A stretch of DNA of 64,000 nt from Celeribacter indicus (GTDB lineage Bacteria; Pseudomonadota; Alphaproteobacteria; Rhodobacterales; Rhodobacteraceae): NCBI RefSeq assembly GCF_000819565.1, contig NZ_CP004393.1, forward strand, positions 2,356,001 to 2,420,000, written 5' to 3'. The notes below the pieces were generated by a model. The model was not told the origin of the DNA, did no database searches, and was given only the letters and a program-made list of their open reading frames with translations. The number at the start of each line of letters is the position of its first letter. Position 1 is the stretch's first letter. Positions 33,954 to 41,411 of the stretch are shown piece after piece. The translations under genes were made by a program, and so were the position numbers.

Positions 33954-34928
33954 TCAGGCCTGGAGGCGGTGCAGCCGCCTCTCGTCCCAGCTCAGCCTGA
34001 CGGCCTCGCCGGGTGTTTTCGGGGCGGCGAAGAACTGCTCCTCGGGCAGCAGGGCGAGCACCTCGTCGCCGCTTTCGGTCCGCGTCGTGACGGCCACGGC
34101 GGCGCCCTGGTATTCGACCGCCGTCACCGTGGCGGCCAGCCCGTCCTCGGCGATCGCCACGGCATCGGCGCGCACGGTGGCCTTGCCGCCGGGAAGGGCG
34201 ATGACGTTGTGTCCGCCGATGAACCGGGCGACGAATTCGGTCCGGGGCCGGGCCCAGACCTCGCGCGCGGGGCCGGCCTGTTCGATCACCGCGTCGTTCA
34301 TCACCACGATCTCGTCGGCCAGCGCCAGCGCCTCGTCCTGGCCGTGGGTGACGTGGATGAAGGTGATGCCCAGCTCGCGCTGGAGCCGCTTGAGCTCGGC
34401 CCGCATGCGGATCCGCAGGAACGGGTCCAGAGCGGAAAGCGGCTCGTCGAGCAGGAGCACCTTCGGCTCGGTGACGAGCGCGCGTGCGAGGGCGACCCGC
34501 TGCTGCTGGCCGCCGGAAAGCTGGGCGGGCAGGCGGTCGGCCATGCGCGTCATGTCGACCAGCGCCAGCAATTCGTCCGCCCGCGCATGGCGCGCCGCCT
34601 TGTCCACTCCCTTCATCCGCAGCGAGAAGGCGACGTTGTCGCGGACCGACAGATGCGGGAAGAGCGCGTAGTTCTGGAACATCATCGCGGTGCCGCGCTG
34701 TGCCGGTGCCATCCAGGAGACGTCCTGCCCGTCGAGCACGATCGAGCCCTCGCTGACATCCTCGTGCCCGGCGATCATCCGCAGGGTGGAGGATTTCCCG
34801 CAGCCCGAGGGGCCGAGCAGGCAGACATAGCTGCCGGGGGCGAACCTGTGGTTCAGGTCGCGCACGGCGATCGTGTCGCCATAGCGCTTGGTCAGGTGAA
34901 CCAGTTCCAGATCGTATCCTGCGCGCAT
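33954..34928 (-). CDS. ABC transporter ATP-binding protein, PotA-like
   Basis: A 324-residue ATPase with Walker A GPSGCGKSS, Q-loop MMFQNYALFPHLSV, signature LSGGQQQRVA, Walker B VLLLDEPLSALD and H-loop VTHGQDEALALAD. A C-terminal TOBE domain (about residues 245-320) is typical of the polyamine/iron/maltose subfamily. It is the first gene of the ABC operon that ends with the racemase, and is divergent from a GntR regulator across 254 bases. Confidence 0.94.
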   Translation of the reverse strand: MRAGYDLELVHLTKRYGDTIAVRDLNHRFAPGSYVCLLGPSGCGKSSTLRMIAGHEDVSEGSIVLDGQDVSWMAPAQRGTAMMFQNYALFPHLSVRDNVAFSLRMKGVDKAARHARADELLALVDMTRMADRLPAQLSGGQQQRVALARALVTEPKVLLLDEPLSALDPFLRIRMRAELKRLQRELGITFIHVTHGQDEALALADEIVVMNDAVIEQAGPAREVWARPRTEFVARFIGGHNVIALPGGKATVRADAVAIAEDGLAATVTAVEYQGAAVAVTTRTESGDEVLALLPEEQFFAAPKTPGEAVRLSWDERRLHRLQA

Positions 34929-35075
34929 GTTGCCTCCGCTCGGTCTTACCCGTTCAGAGTGGGGCGAGGACGCTGCGCGCCGGGAGGGTTTTTGCCGCCG
35001 CGGCGCGGCCCGGCCTGTCGTTCGGGTGAAATTTGTGCAGGTGCGGGGTTGATGTGCACGAAAATCGGCACAATT

Positions 35076-35085
35076 TTGTATACGA
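35076..35085. promoter_or_regulatory. GTATAC-centred site between ABC operon and gntR
   Basis: TTGTATACGA is a near-perfect 10-base dyad with the perfect core GTATAC. It sits in an AT-rich patch (35071-35093) of the divergent intergenic region. FCD-type GntR regulators commonly bind short dyads with a central GTATAC or similar. Binding is inferred. Confidence 0.45.
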
Positions 35086-35182
35086 TTTAAATCGCCCGAG
35101 GGCGGCTGTAGGGTCTGCTTGTCCTCTCCGGCGCGAATCGGAAAGACAGGACAGCAGAGGGCGCCCGTCGGCGCGGAATGAG

Positions 35183-35869
35183 ATGAACAGGATCGAAACC
35201 AGGCACCGGAGCAGCGACGCCGTCGCGGCGGATCTCGAGCGCGCGATCCACGAGCACCGGCTGCCGCCCGGCACGAAGCTGGGGGAGGACGAGCTCGGGG
35301 AAGCCTATGGCATCAGCCGCACGATCGTCCGTGCCGCGCTCCTCGCCCTGTCGCACCGCCGGCTCGTGGAGCTGAAGCGCAATCGCGGCGCCTATGTCGC
35401 CCAGCCTTCCGTCCGCGAGGCCCGCGAGGTGTTCGAGGCCCGCTCCCTGCTCGAGCCCCGCACCGCCCGCTCCGCGGCCGAGCGCATGACCGAGGAGGAT
35501 CTCGCGATCCTGCGGGCGAATATCGGCAACGAACATGCCGCGCTCGACGCCGGCGAGAACGGGCATGCGCTCTTCCTCTCCGGCCAGTTCCATACGGAGA
35601 TCGCGCGGATCGCGGACCAGAGCACGATCGAGGCGCTCATTTCCGAGCTGATCTCGCGGTCGTCGCTGATCATCGCGCTCTACTGGCGGCGGCGTGCGGC
35701 GCTGTGCGAGACCCAGGCCCATCACGCGCTGCTGGACGCCTTCGCCCGCCGCGACGGCGCGCTGGCCGAACAGCTCATGAAAAGTCACCTTCTGGACCTC
35801 GTCGCCTCGCTCGACCTGCGGAACGTCAAGCAGCCGCCGACCTCCCTGCGCGAGGCGCTGAAGCGATGA
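35183..35869 (+). CDS. GntR-family transcriptional regulator (FCD domain)
   Basis: A 228-residue regulator started at ATG 35183. The N-terminal winged helix includes RAIHEHRLPPGTKLGEDELGEAYGISRTIVRAALLALSHRRLVELKRNRGAYV, and the C-terminal all-helical FCD domain has the metal-binding type histidines in QFHTEIARI and QAHHALLDAF. It is divergent from the PotABCD-like operon and its racemase, so it most likely senses the imported compound. Its stop overlaps the start of the GNAT gene (ATGA), indicating a two-gene unit. Confidence 0.92.
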   Translation: MNRIETRHRSSDAVAADLERAIHEHRLPPGTKLGEDELGEAYGISRTIVRAALLALSHRRLVELKRNRGAYVAQPSVREAREVFEARSLLEPRTARSAAERMTEEDLAILRANIGNEHAALDAGENGHALFLSGQFHTEIARIADQSTIEALISELISRSSLIIALYWRRRAALCETQAHHALLDAFARRDGALAEQLMKSHLLDLVASLDLRNVKQPPTSLREALKR

Positions 35870-36699
35870 GCGCCGTCCTCTGTCGCCGGGCCACCGCCGT
35901 GGAGGTGGCGCAGATGCTCGACTGGGCCGCCGAGGAGGGCTGGAATCCCGGCCTCGACGATGCCGCGGCCTTCCGCGCGTCGGATCCGGAGGGATTTTTC
36001 GTCGCGGAGCTCGACGGCCGGGCGGTCGCCGCGATTTCCGTCGTCAACCATTCCGACGATTTCGCCTTCCTCGGGCTGTACCTCTGCCGGCCGGGCTTTC
36101 GCGGCCGGGGCATCGGCTTCGCGCTCTGGACCCATGCGCTCGCCCATGCGGGGCGGCGGACCGTCGGCCTCGACGGGGTTGCGGCGCAGGAGGCGAATTA
36201 CGCGACCTCCGGTTTCGTGAGGGCCGGACGCACCCGGCGCCTCTGCGGCAGGCTGCCGGCCGCCGGTCCGCATCTGCCCCGAGAGCCGGCCCATGACCCC
36301 GCGGCGATCGCGCGGCTCGACCGGGCGGCGACGGGCGTGGCGCGTCCGGCCTTCCTGCGCGAATGGACGTGGAACGGCCCGACCCGCAGGACCGTCCTGC
36401 TCCCCGGACCGGGCGGCATCGCCGGCTTCGCCACCGCCCGCCTGTGCCGGAGCGGCTGCAAGATCGGGCCCGTCGTCGCCCCCACCGCCGAAGAGGCGTT
36501 CGAACTGGCGGTCCGGGCCGCTGCCGCGCTGGACCGGAGGAAGGTCATGATCGACATTCCCGACAGCAGCGCCGGCTTCGGCCGGCTGCTGAGGGCGCGG
36601 GAGTTCACCGAGACCTTTGCGACCGCCCGCATGTATCGCGGTCCTGCGCCCGTCGTCGGCACGGGGTTGCAGGCGGTGGCGACACTGGAACTGGGGTGA
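35866..36699 (+). CDS. GNAT-family N-acetyltransferase, two-domain (YitH-like)
   Basis: A 277-residue protein. The N-terminal GNAT domain (residues about 1-135) has the acetyl-CoA motif LGLYLCRPGFRGRGIGFALW. The C-terminal half, ending in ARMYRGPAPVVGTGLQAVATLELG, resembles the second GNAT-like domain of YitH-type acetyltransferases. It starts inside the gntR stop (ATGA), so it is co-translated with the regulator and is possibly part of the same catabolic or detoxifying theme as the divergent importer. The acceptor is unknown. Confidence 0.85.
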   Translation: MSAVLCRRATAVEVAQMLDWAAEEGWNPGLDDAAAFRASDPEGFFVAELDGRAVAAISVVNHSDDFAFLGLYLCRPGFRGRGIGFALWTHALAHAGRRTVGLDGVAAQEANYATSGFVRAGRTRRLCGRLPAAGPHLPREPAHDPAAIARLDRAATGVARPAFLREWTWNGPTRRTVLLPGPGGIAGFATARLCRSGCKIGPVVAPTAEEAFELAVRAAAALDRRKVMIDIPDSSAGFGRLLRAREFTETFATARMYRGPAPVVGTGLQAVATLELG

Positions 36700-36770
36700 C
36701 CGCGGCAGGCGGGCCGCGCGGTGCGGCTCCGGGAAGACGGGAGACACCGCCAGATGGAGGAGTGCGGCAG

Positions 36771-37145
36771 ATGACCGAGGACGAAAAGGCGATCCGGCAG
36801 GTCGTGGAGACCTGGATGGCGGCGAGCAAGGCGGGCGATATCGCAACCGTGCTGGCATTGATGACCGACGACGTGGTCTTTCTGGTGCCCGGACAGGAAC
36901 CGTTCGGGAAGGAGGCTTTCGCCGCCGCCTCGGACAGGCTGGCCGAGGCGCGGATCGAGGGGACGAACGAGATCCTCGAATTGCAGGTTCTGGGGACCTG
37001 GGCGTTTCTCCGCAATCGCGTCGACATGACGGTGACCCCCTCCGGCGGCGCGCCCCTCCGTCGCACCGGCCATACGCTCTCGCTCCTGCGCAAGGAGGCC
37101 GACGGTCGCTGGCGCCTCGCGCGGGACGCCAACCTCCCGATGTGA
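36771..37145 (+). CDS. SnoaL-like / DUF4440 (SgcJ-EcaC family) protein
   Basis: A 124-residue protein with the cone-shaped SnoaL/NTF2-like fold: MTEDEKAIRQVVETWMAAS, DIATVLALMTDDVVFLVPG, and the C-terminal LSLLRKEADGRWRLARDANLPM. Family members include calcium/calmodulin-kinase II association-like and ketosteroid-isomerase-like proteins with many ligands; no catalytic residues can be assigned. It lies 71 bases after the GNAT gene on the same strand and is convergent with lrp. Confidence 0.85.
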   Translation: MTEDEKAIRQVVETWMAASKAGDIATVLALMTDDVVFLVPGQEPFGKEAFAAASDRLAEARIEGTNEILELQVLGTWAFLRNRVDMTVTPSGGAPLRRTGHTLSLLRKEADGRWRLARDANLPM

Positions 37146-37170
37146 GCGCCGCGGCGAAGGTCCGTCGCCG

Positions 37171-37626
37171 TCAGGAGAGCAGGGCCTTGCCCAGCGGCTT
37201 CACGGGTTCGGAGCGCAGGACGAGCGAGGTGGTGACCGCGCCGAAGCGCGCGACCGTGTCGACGAGGGTTTCAAGCTGCGCGGGGGTCGGGACCAGCACC
37301 TTGAGCAGGAAACAGTCCTCTCCCGTCAGGCGATGCACCTCGATGACATGCGGCATCCCGGCAAAGGCGCGCAGGGCCGGCCTGATGTGCTCATGCGTGG
37401 TCCTGAGCCGGATGATAGCCGTCATGCCGAGCCCCAGCGCCGCCGGGTCCACCCGCACGCCATAGCCCGTGATGATCCCGCGATCTTCCAGCCGCCTGAC
37501 CCGCTCCGACGTGGCCGGCTGCGAAAGCCCGATGCGCCGCCCGACCTCTGAAAGCGGCATGCGCGCGTTCTCCTGGAGGGCCTCCAGTATCGCGATGTCC
37601 AGGCGGTCGAGCGTGCGCGTCGGCAT
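37171..37626 (-). CDS. Lrp/AsnC-family transcriptional regulator
   Basis: A 151-residue regulator with the N-terminal helix-turn-helix (LDRLDIAILEALQENARMPLSEVGRRIGLSQPATSERVRRLEDRGIITGY) and the RAM ligand domain (ALGLGMTAIIRLR, VIEVHRLTGEDCFLLKVLV). It responds to an amino acid in the usual family pattern. It is divergent from a hydrolase-LysE pair, and a 10-base inverted repeat (37647-37682) fills the gap, so it probably controls amino-acid export. Confidence 0.94.
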   Translation of the reverse strand: MPTRTLDRLDIAILEALQENARMPLSEVGRRIGLSQPATSERVRRLEDRGIITGYGVRVDPAALGLGMTAIIRLRTTHEHIRPALRAFAGMPHVIEVHRLTGEDCFLLKVLVPTPAQLETLVDTVARFGAVTTSLVLRSEPVKPLGKALLS

Positions 37627-37646
37627 TCGTGGCCCTCTGTTCCGTT

Positions 37647-37682
37647 AAATCATCGGAAGAATGTCACAGACGCCGATGATTT
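37647..37682. promoter_or_regulatory. inverted repeat between lrp-like gene and hydrolase-lysE (putative Lrp site)
   Basis: AAATCATCGG at 37647-37656 and CCGATGATTT at 37673-37682 are perfect 10-base arms, 26 bases apart from arm start to arm start. Length and location fit an Lrp-type site with two dyad halves. On which gene it acts is inferred. Confidence 0.6.
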
Positions 37683-37743
37683 GCCATTCCACACCGGCGC
37701 GTCACAGGCGAAACTCACGCGGGGCGACGGTCAGGAGCGGCGC

Positions 37744-38289
37744 ATGACTCACGGTTTCATCATGGTGCCCGGCATCGGCGGGTCCGGCCCCGAGCATTGG
37801 CAGAGCCACTGGGAGGAGCTCTGTCCGCGCGCCACGCGGATCGCGCCGGCCTCTTGGGACCGGCCGGATCTCGCGGACTGGATCGCCGCACTGGACCGGG
37901 CGGTCGCCGGTTGCTCCGGCCCGCCCGTGCTCATCTGCCATTCCCTCGGCTGCCTGCTCTTCGCCCATTGGCGCGTGGCGTCCTCCCGCGCGATCGCGGC
38001 GGCCTTTCTCGTCGCCGTGCCGGATCCCGCGGGTCCGGCCTTCCCGCCGCAGGCGGAGGCGTTCGGTGCCTTGCCGGTGCAGGGCTTCGGGCGCGGGCCG
38101 GTGCTGGCCGTCGCGAGTTCGGACGATCCCTACGATCCCCGAGGGCGGGGGATCGGCTGGGCGGCCGCTCAGGGCGCGCGGCCCTGCCATCTCGGCCCGC
38201 GGGGGCATCTGAACGGCGCCGCGACCCTCGGCGCATGGCCGGAGGGGCAGGCCCTTCTGGCGGGCTTCCTGCACGAGATCGGAGGATAG
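37744..38289 (+). CDS. alpha/beta hydrolase, RBBP9/YdeN family
   Basis: A 181-residue serine hydrolase: the family start MTHGFIMVPGIGGSGPEHWQ, the nucleophile elbow LICHSLGCLL (Ser-76 by count), an aspartate in SSDDPYDP, and the C-terminal histidine in GPRGHLNGAATLG. The RBBP9/YdeN family is common next to transporters in proteobacteria and its substrate is unknown. It is the first gene of a pair with lysE (3 bases apart), divergent from lrp. Confidence 0.88.
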   Translation: MTHGFIMVPGIGGSGPEHWQSHWEELCPRATRIAPASWDRPDLADWIAALDRAVAGCSGPPVLICHSLGCLLFAHWRVASSRAIAAAFLVAVPDPAGPAFPPQAEAFGALPVQGFGRGPVLAVASSDDPYDPRGRGIGWAAAQGARPCHLGPRGHLNGAATLGAWPEGQALLAGFLHEIGG

Positions 38290-38292
38290 GGC

Positions 38293-38925
38293 ATGGACAT
38301 CCCCACCGCACTCCTGAGCTTTTCCATCGCCGCGGCTTTGCTGACGATCACGCCGGGGCTCGACACGGCCCTCGTCCTGCGCACGGCGGCGGTCGAGGGG
38401 CCGCGCCGGGCGATGCTGGCGGGGGCCGGTGTGGTCACCGGCGTGCTGGCCTGGGGGCTGATCACGGCGCTCGGGCTCGGCGCGATCCTGGCGGTCTCGG
38501 ACCTGGCCTACCGCGCCATCCGGCTCGCGGGTGCGGCCTACCTGATCTGGCTGGGGGCGGGCATGCTGCGCGCGGCGATCCGGCCCGGTCCGCGGCCCTT
38601 TGCCAAGGTGGCCGCGCCGCCCGCGCCCAACTGGTTCCTGCGCGGGGTGATGACCAACCTCCTGAATCCCAAGGTCGGCGTGTTCTATGTGAGTTTCCTG
38701 CCGCAGTTTCTGCCCGAGGGCGTTCCGGTCGTGGCCTTCAGCGTCCTTCTTGCCGGCCTGCACGCGGCGATGGGGCTGGTGTTCTTCGCGGTCCTCACCG
38801 TCGCGACAGTGCCGTTCCAGACTGCGCTGAGCGCGCCGCGGCTGCCGCGGATCCTCGACGGGTTGACCGGCAGCGTGCTCATCGCCTTCGCCTTGCGCCT
38901 GCTGGCGGAGCGGAGGGTCGGATGA
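38293..38925 (+). CDS. LysE/RhtB-family amino-acid exporter
   Basis: A 210-residue membrane protein with six hydrophobic segments. The family motif LLTITPGLDTALVLRTA (variant of the GPDxxxV sequence) is at residues 16-32, and NLLNPKVGVFYVSFLPQF at about 120-137. It exports an amino acid or derivative to relieve overload, in line with the divergent Lrp-type regulator. ATG 38293 is just 3 bases after the hydrolase stop (GGAGGATAGGGC upstream). Confidence 0.94.
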   Translation: MDIPTALLSFSIAAALLTITPGLDTALVLRTAAVEGPRRAMLAGAGVVTGVLAWGLITALGLGAILAVSDLAYRAIRLAGAAYLIWLGAGMLRAAIRPGPRPFAKVAAPPAPNWFLRGVMTNLLNPKVGVFYVSFLPQFLPEGVPVVAFSVLLAGLHAAMGLVFFAVLTVATVPFQTALSAPRLPRILDGLTGSVLIAFALRLLAERRVG

Positions 38926-38927
38926 GT

Positions 38928-39692
38928 TCAGACCCCCATCCGGCGCTGCATCTGGCCGGGCGTGATCCCATAGGCGGCATGGAAGGCGGCGACGAAGCCG
39001 CTCGCGGTGGCATAGCCTGCGGCATGGGCGGCGGTCTGGACGCTCGCGCCCGCCATCAGCGGCGCGAGGGCGCGGGCCAGCCGCAGCGCGCGCATCCAGG
39101 TGGCCCAGTTCCGGCCCGTGTCGCGGGCGACGAGGCGTTGCAGGCTGCGCCGCGACAGGCCGAGGGCCTCGGCCCAGCGGTCGAGCGGCTGTTCGGCGCC
39201 GTCGAGATGGGTCAGGGCGATCCGGCGCAGCCGGGGATCGGCGGGCAGGGGGAGGCCGGGTGCTCCGGCGGGCCGGGCAAGACGATCCCACAGCACCGCC
39301 GTCAGCCGCGCGAAGGCGGGCTCACGCCGGTCCGAACGCGGGGCACCGGCCAGGGTTCGGAGCACCTCGCGCTCCAGAGACCCCAGCGCGAAGGGGGCGG
39401 GATGATCCGGCAGCGGCGCATGTCCGGGCAGGGCGTAGAGATTGACGGACTGCCGCGCGCCCCCGGCACGGATCCGGTGGGGGCAGTCCGGCGGCAGCCA
39501 GATCGCCATGCCGGGGGAGACCAGATGCAGCGCGCGCCCGGTCTCGACCGTGACGGGCCGGTCGGGGCACCAGGCGAGTTGCCCGCGCCGGTGCGCATGG
39601 GTGTCCGGCATGGTGCCGCGGGAAAAGCCCGTCACAGTGCCGATCACCGGGCTGCCGTCCTCGACAAAGCCGCCGATGTCATCCGTCTGCAT
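38928..39692 (-). CDS. AraC-family transcriptional regulator with cupin N-terminus
   Basis: A 254-residue regulator. The N-terminal part is a cupin (FSRGTMPDTHAHRRGQLAWC, LVSPGMAIWLPPDCPHRI), and the C-terminal 90 residues carry the two AraC helix-turn-helix motifs (LDRWAEALGLSRRSLQRLVARDTG and HAAGYATASGFVAAFHAAYGITPG). It is convergent with lysE (2 bases apart) and divergent from the TSUP permease gene across 91 bases, which is its probable target. Confidence 0.92.
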   Translation of the reverse strand: MQTDDIGGFVEDGSPVIGTVTGFSRGTMPDTHAHRRGQLAWCPDRPVTVETGRALHLVSPGMAIWLPPDCPHRIRAGGARQSVNLYALPGHAPLPDHPAPFALGSLEREVLRTLAGAPRSDRREPAFARLTAVLWDRLARPAGAPGLPLPADPRLRRIALTHLDGAEQPLDRWAEALGLSRRSLQRLVARDTGRNWATWMRALRLARALAPLMAGASVQTAAHAAGYATASGFVAAFHAAYGITPGQMQRRMGV

Positions 39693-39783
39693 TCCGGCAC
39701 CTCCACGACATCATCTGGCACCGGCGCGACACATTTTTCCAGTCTTTCGTGCAGGATCGCGCGGCAGAGGAACGGAGGACCGG

Positions 39784-40524
39784 ATGCGGATCGAGGATAT
39801 GGGACTGCTCGCGGGTGCGGGCCTGCTGGGCGGGCTGTGCAACGCGATTGCGGGCGGCGGCACTTTCTTTACCTTCCCGGCGCTTCTGGCCGCGGGGCTG
39901 TCGCCGGTGACGGCGGGCGCGACGAGCGCGGTGGCGATCTGGGCGGGGCACGCCGCGAGCCTGATCGGCGAGGGCGCGGTGCTGCGGCAGGAACTCGGCG
40001 CACGGCCGGGGCGGGTGGCGCTGTTCGCGCTGGCCTCGGCGGGGGGCGCGGCGCTGCTGCTCGCATCGGGCGACGCGCTGTTCCGGCAGATGATCCCCTG
40101 GCTCCTGCTCTTTGCGACGCTGCTCTTCGCGGCCGGTCCGGCGCTGAACCGCTGGCTGGCGCGTCGGGAGGTGAGCGTCCCGCCCGGCATCGCCGGCCTC
40201 GCGGAGGGGATCGTGGCGGTCTATGGCGGCTATTTCGGGGCGGGGCTGGGGGTGCTGCTGCTGGCGCTGCTCACCCTGACCGGAGGCGAGAACCTGTCGC
40301 GGCTGAACGTGGTCAAGAACGCGCTGGCGACGCTCGCGACCAGCATCGCGGTGCTGATCTTCGCCTTCGGCGGGGCGGTGGCCTGGGAGCCGGCCGTGCT
40401 GGTCTTTCTGGGTGCGGCGGCGGGCGGCGTGCTGGGCGGCCGGCTGGCGCGCCGGGTGAGCCCGCGGGCGCTGCGCGTCGCGGTGGTGGGTCTTGGCCTC
40501 CTGCTGAGCTGGCACTATGCGTGA
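39784..40524 (+). CDS. TSUP (TauE/SafE) family membrane permease
   Basis: A 246-residue protein with about eight hydrophobic segments and the internal-repeat motif of the TSUP family: GLCNAIAGGGTFFTFPALL in the first half and GYFGAGLGVLLLALLTL in the second. Family members move sulfite, sulfonates or other small organic anions across the inner membrane. ATG 39784 is supported by GAACGGAGGACC immediately upstream. Divergent araC gene nearby suggests regulated expression. Substrate is unknown. Confidence 0.92.
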   Translation: MRIEDMGLLAGAGLLGGLCNAIAGGGTFFTFPALLAAGLSPVTAGATSAVAIWAGHAASLIGEGAVLRQELGARPGRVALFALASAGGAALLLASGDALFRQMIPWLLLFATLLFAAGPALNRWLARREVSVPPGIAGLAEGIVAVYGGYFGAGLGVLLLALLTLTGGENLSRLNVVKNALATLATSIAVLIFAFGGAVAWEPAVLVFLGAAAGGVLGGRLARRVSPRALRVAVVGLGLLLSWHYA

Positions 40525-40648
40525 GGCCGGGGAAAGGTCACGGCGACCGGCCGGGCGCGGGGCGCTGCCCGCGGATGCGCCGGGGCGGATCGTCGCATCG
40601 GGCGCGTGAGGGGACGCTCTCAGCAACAACCACACTAACAGGACCACA

Positions 40649-41194
40649 ATGCACAAACGGTTTTTCGTCATCACCGGCGGGCCCGGATCCGGCAAGACGA
40701 CGCTCGTCGCCGCGCTGGCGCAGAGGGGCCTCGCCACGATGCCCGAGGCCGGGCGCGCGATCATCCGGGACCAGAGCCGGATCGGCGGGTCCGGCTGGCA
40801 CGGGCAGGACCGGCGGCTCTTTGCGGAGCTGATGCTCGGCTGGGAGATGCGTTCCTGGCACGAGGCGCAGGCGCTGGAGGGGCCCGTGGTCTTCGACCGC
40901 GGCATTCCCGACGTGATCGGCTATCTCATGCTCTACGAGGGACGGGTGCCCGATCATCCGCTCCGCGCGGCGGAGCTGTTCCGCTACAACCCGACCGTGT
41001 TCCTTGCCCCGCCCTGGTCTGAGATCTTCGGGCAGGATGCGGAGCGGGCGCAGGGCGCCGGGGAAGCCGTCGCCACCGCCGGGGCGATGGAACGGGCCTA
41101 CAGGGCGGCGGGATACGAGGTTCTGCCCCTGCCTCTGGCCCCGGTCGCGGCGCGGGCGGATTTCGTGATGGAGCGGATCGGCACGGGCGGGTGA
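40649..41194 (+). CDS. AAA/P-loop NTPase (AAA_28-like)
   Basis: A 181-residue protein with the Walker A FVITGGPGSGKTTLV at residues 5-19 and the later motifs VVFDRGIPDVIGYL (Walker B-like) and NPTVFLAPPWSEIF. It resembles the small predicted ATPases/kinases of the AAA_28 family, which are of unknown role. It stands alone, 124 bases after the TSUP gene, and has CACTAACAGGACCACA upstream. The last part is short for a kinase lid. Confidence 0.85.
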   Translation: MHKRFFVITGGPGSGKTTLVAALAQRGLATMPEAGRAIIRDQSRIGGSGWHGQDRRLFAELMLGWEMRSWHEAQALEGPVVFDRGIPDVIGYLMLYEGRVPDHPLRAAELFRYNPTVFLAPPWSEIFGQDAERAQGAGEAVATAGAMERAYRAAGYEVLPLPLAPVAARADFVMERIGTGG

Positions 41195-41411
41195 CGGCAG
41201 GCCGGGCGGCATGTCCCGCCGCATGGTGGAGGAATGGTGGAGGAAAAGGCAGCAAGGCCGCCGGAGCTGGAAAAAAGAGACAGTTTCAGAAATCTGACAA
41301 AAATACTCTGATTCTGTCTTGCCACAGGCAATCACGAATGTTTGAAACGCCTCCGACAGCGAGCGTCCGCCAGCCGATCCCCCAGACATCATCTTTTTGA
41401 AGGAAGGTTCC

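Noticed and set aside
35704..35865. Upstream in-frame start for the GNAT gene
   Set aside because: The additional 54 residues are a shadow of gntR. The ATGA overlap at 35866-35869 is the better start.
37797..40832. Plus-strand ORF of 1011 codons across hydrolase, lysE, araC and TSUP genes
   Set aside because: It crosses several real genes in a different frame and has low-complexity Gly/Arg/Ala composition. No motifs or start context.
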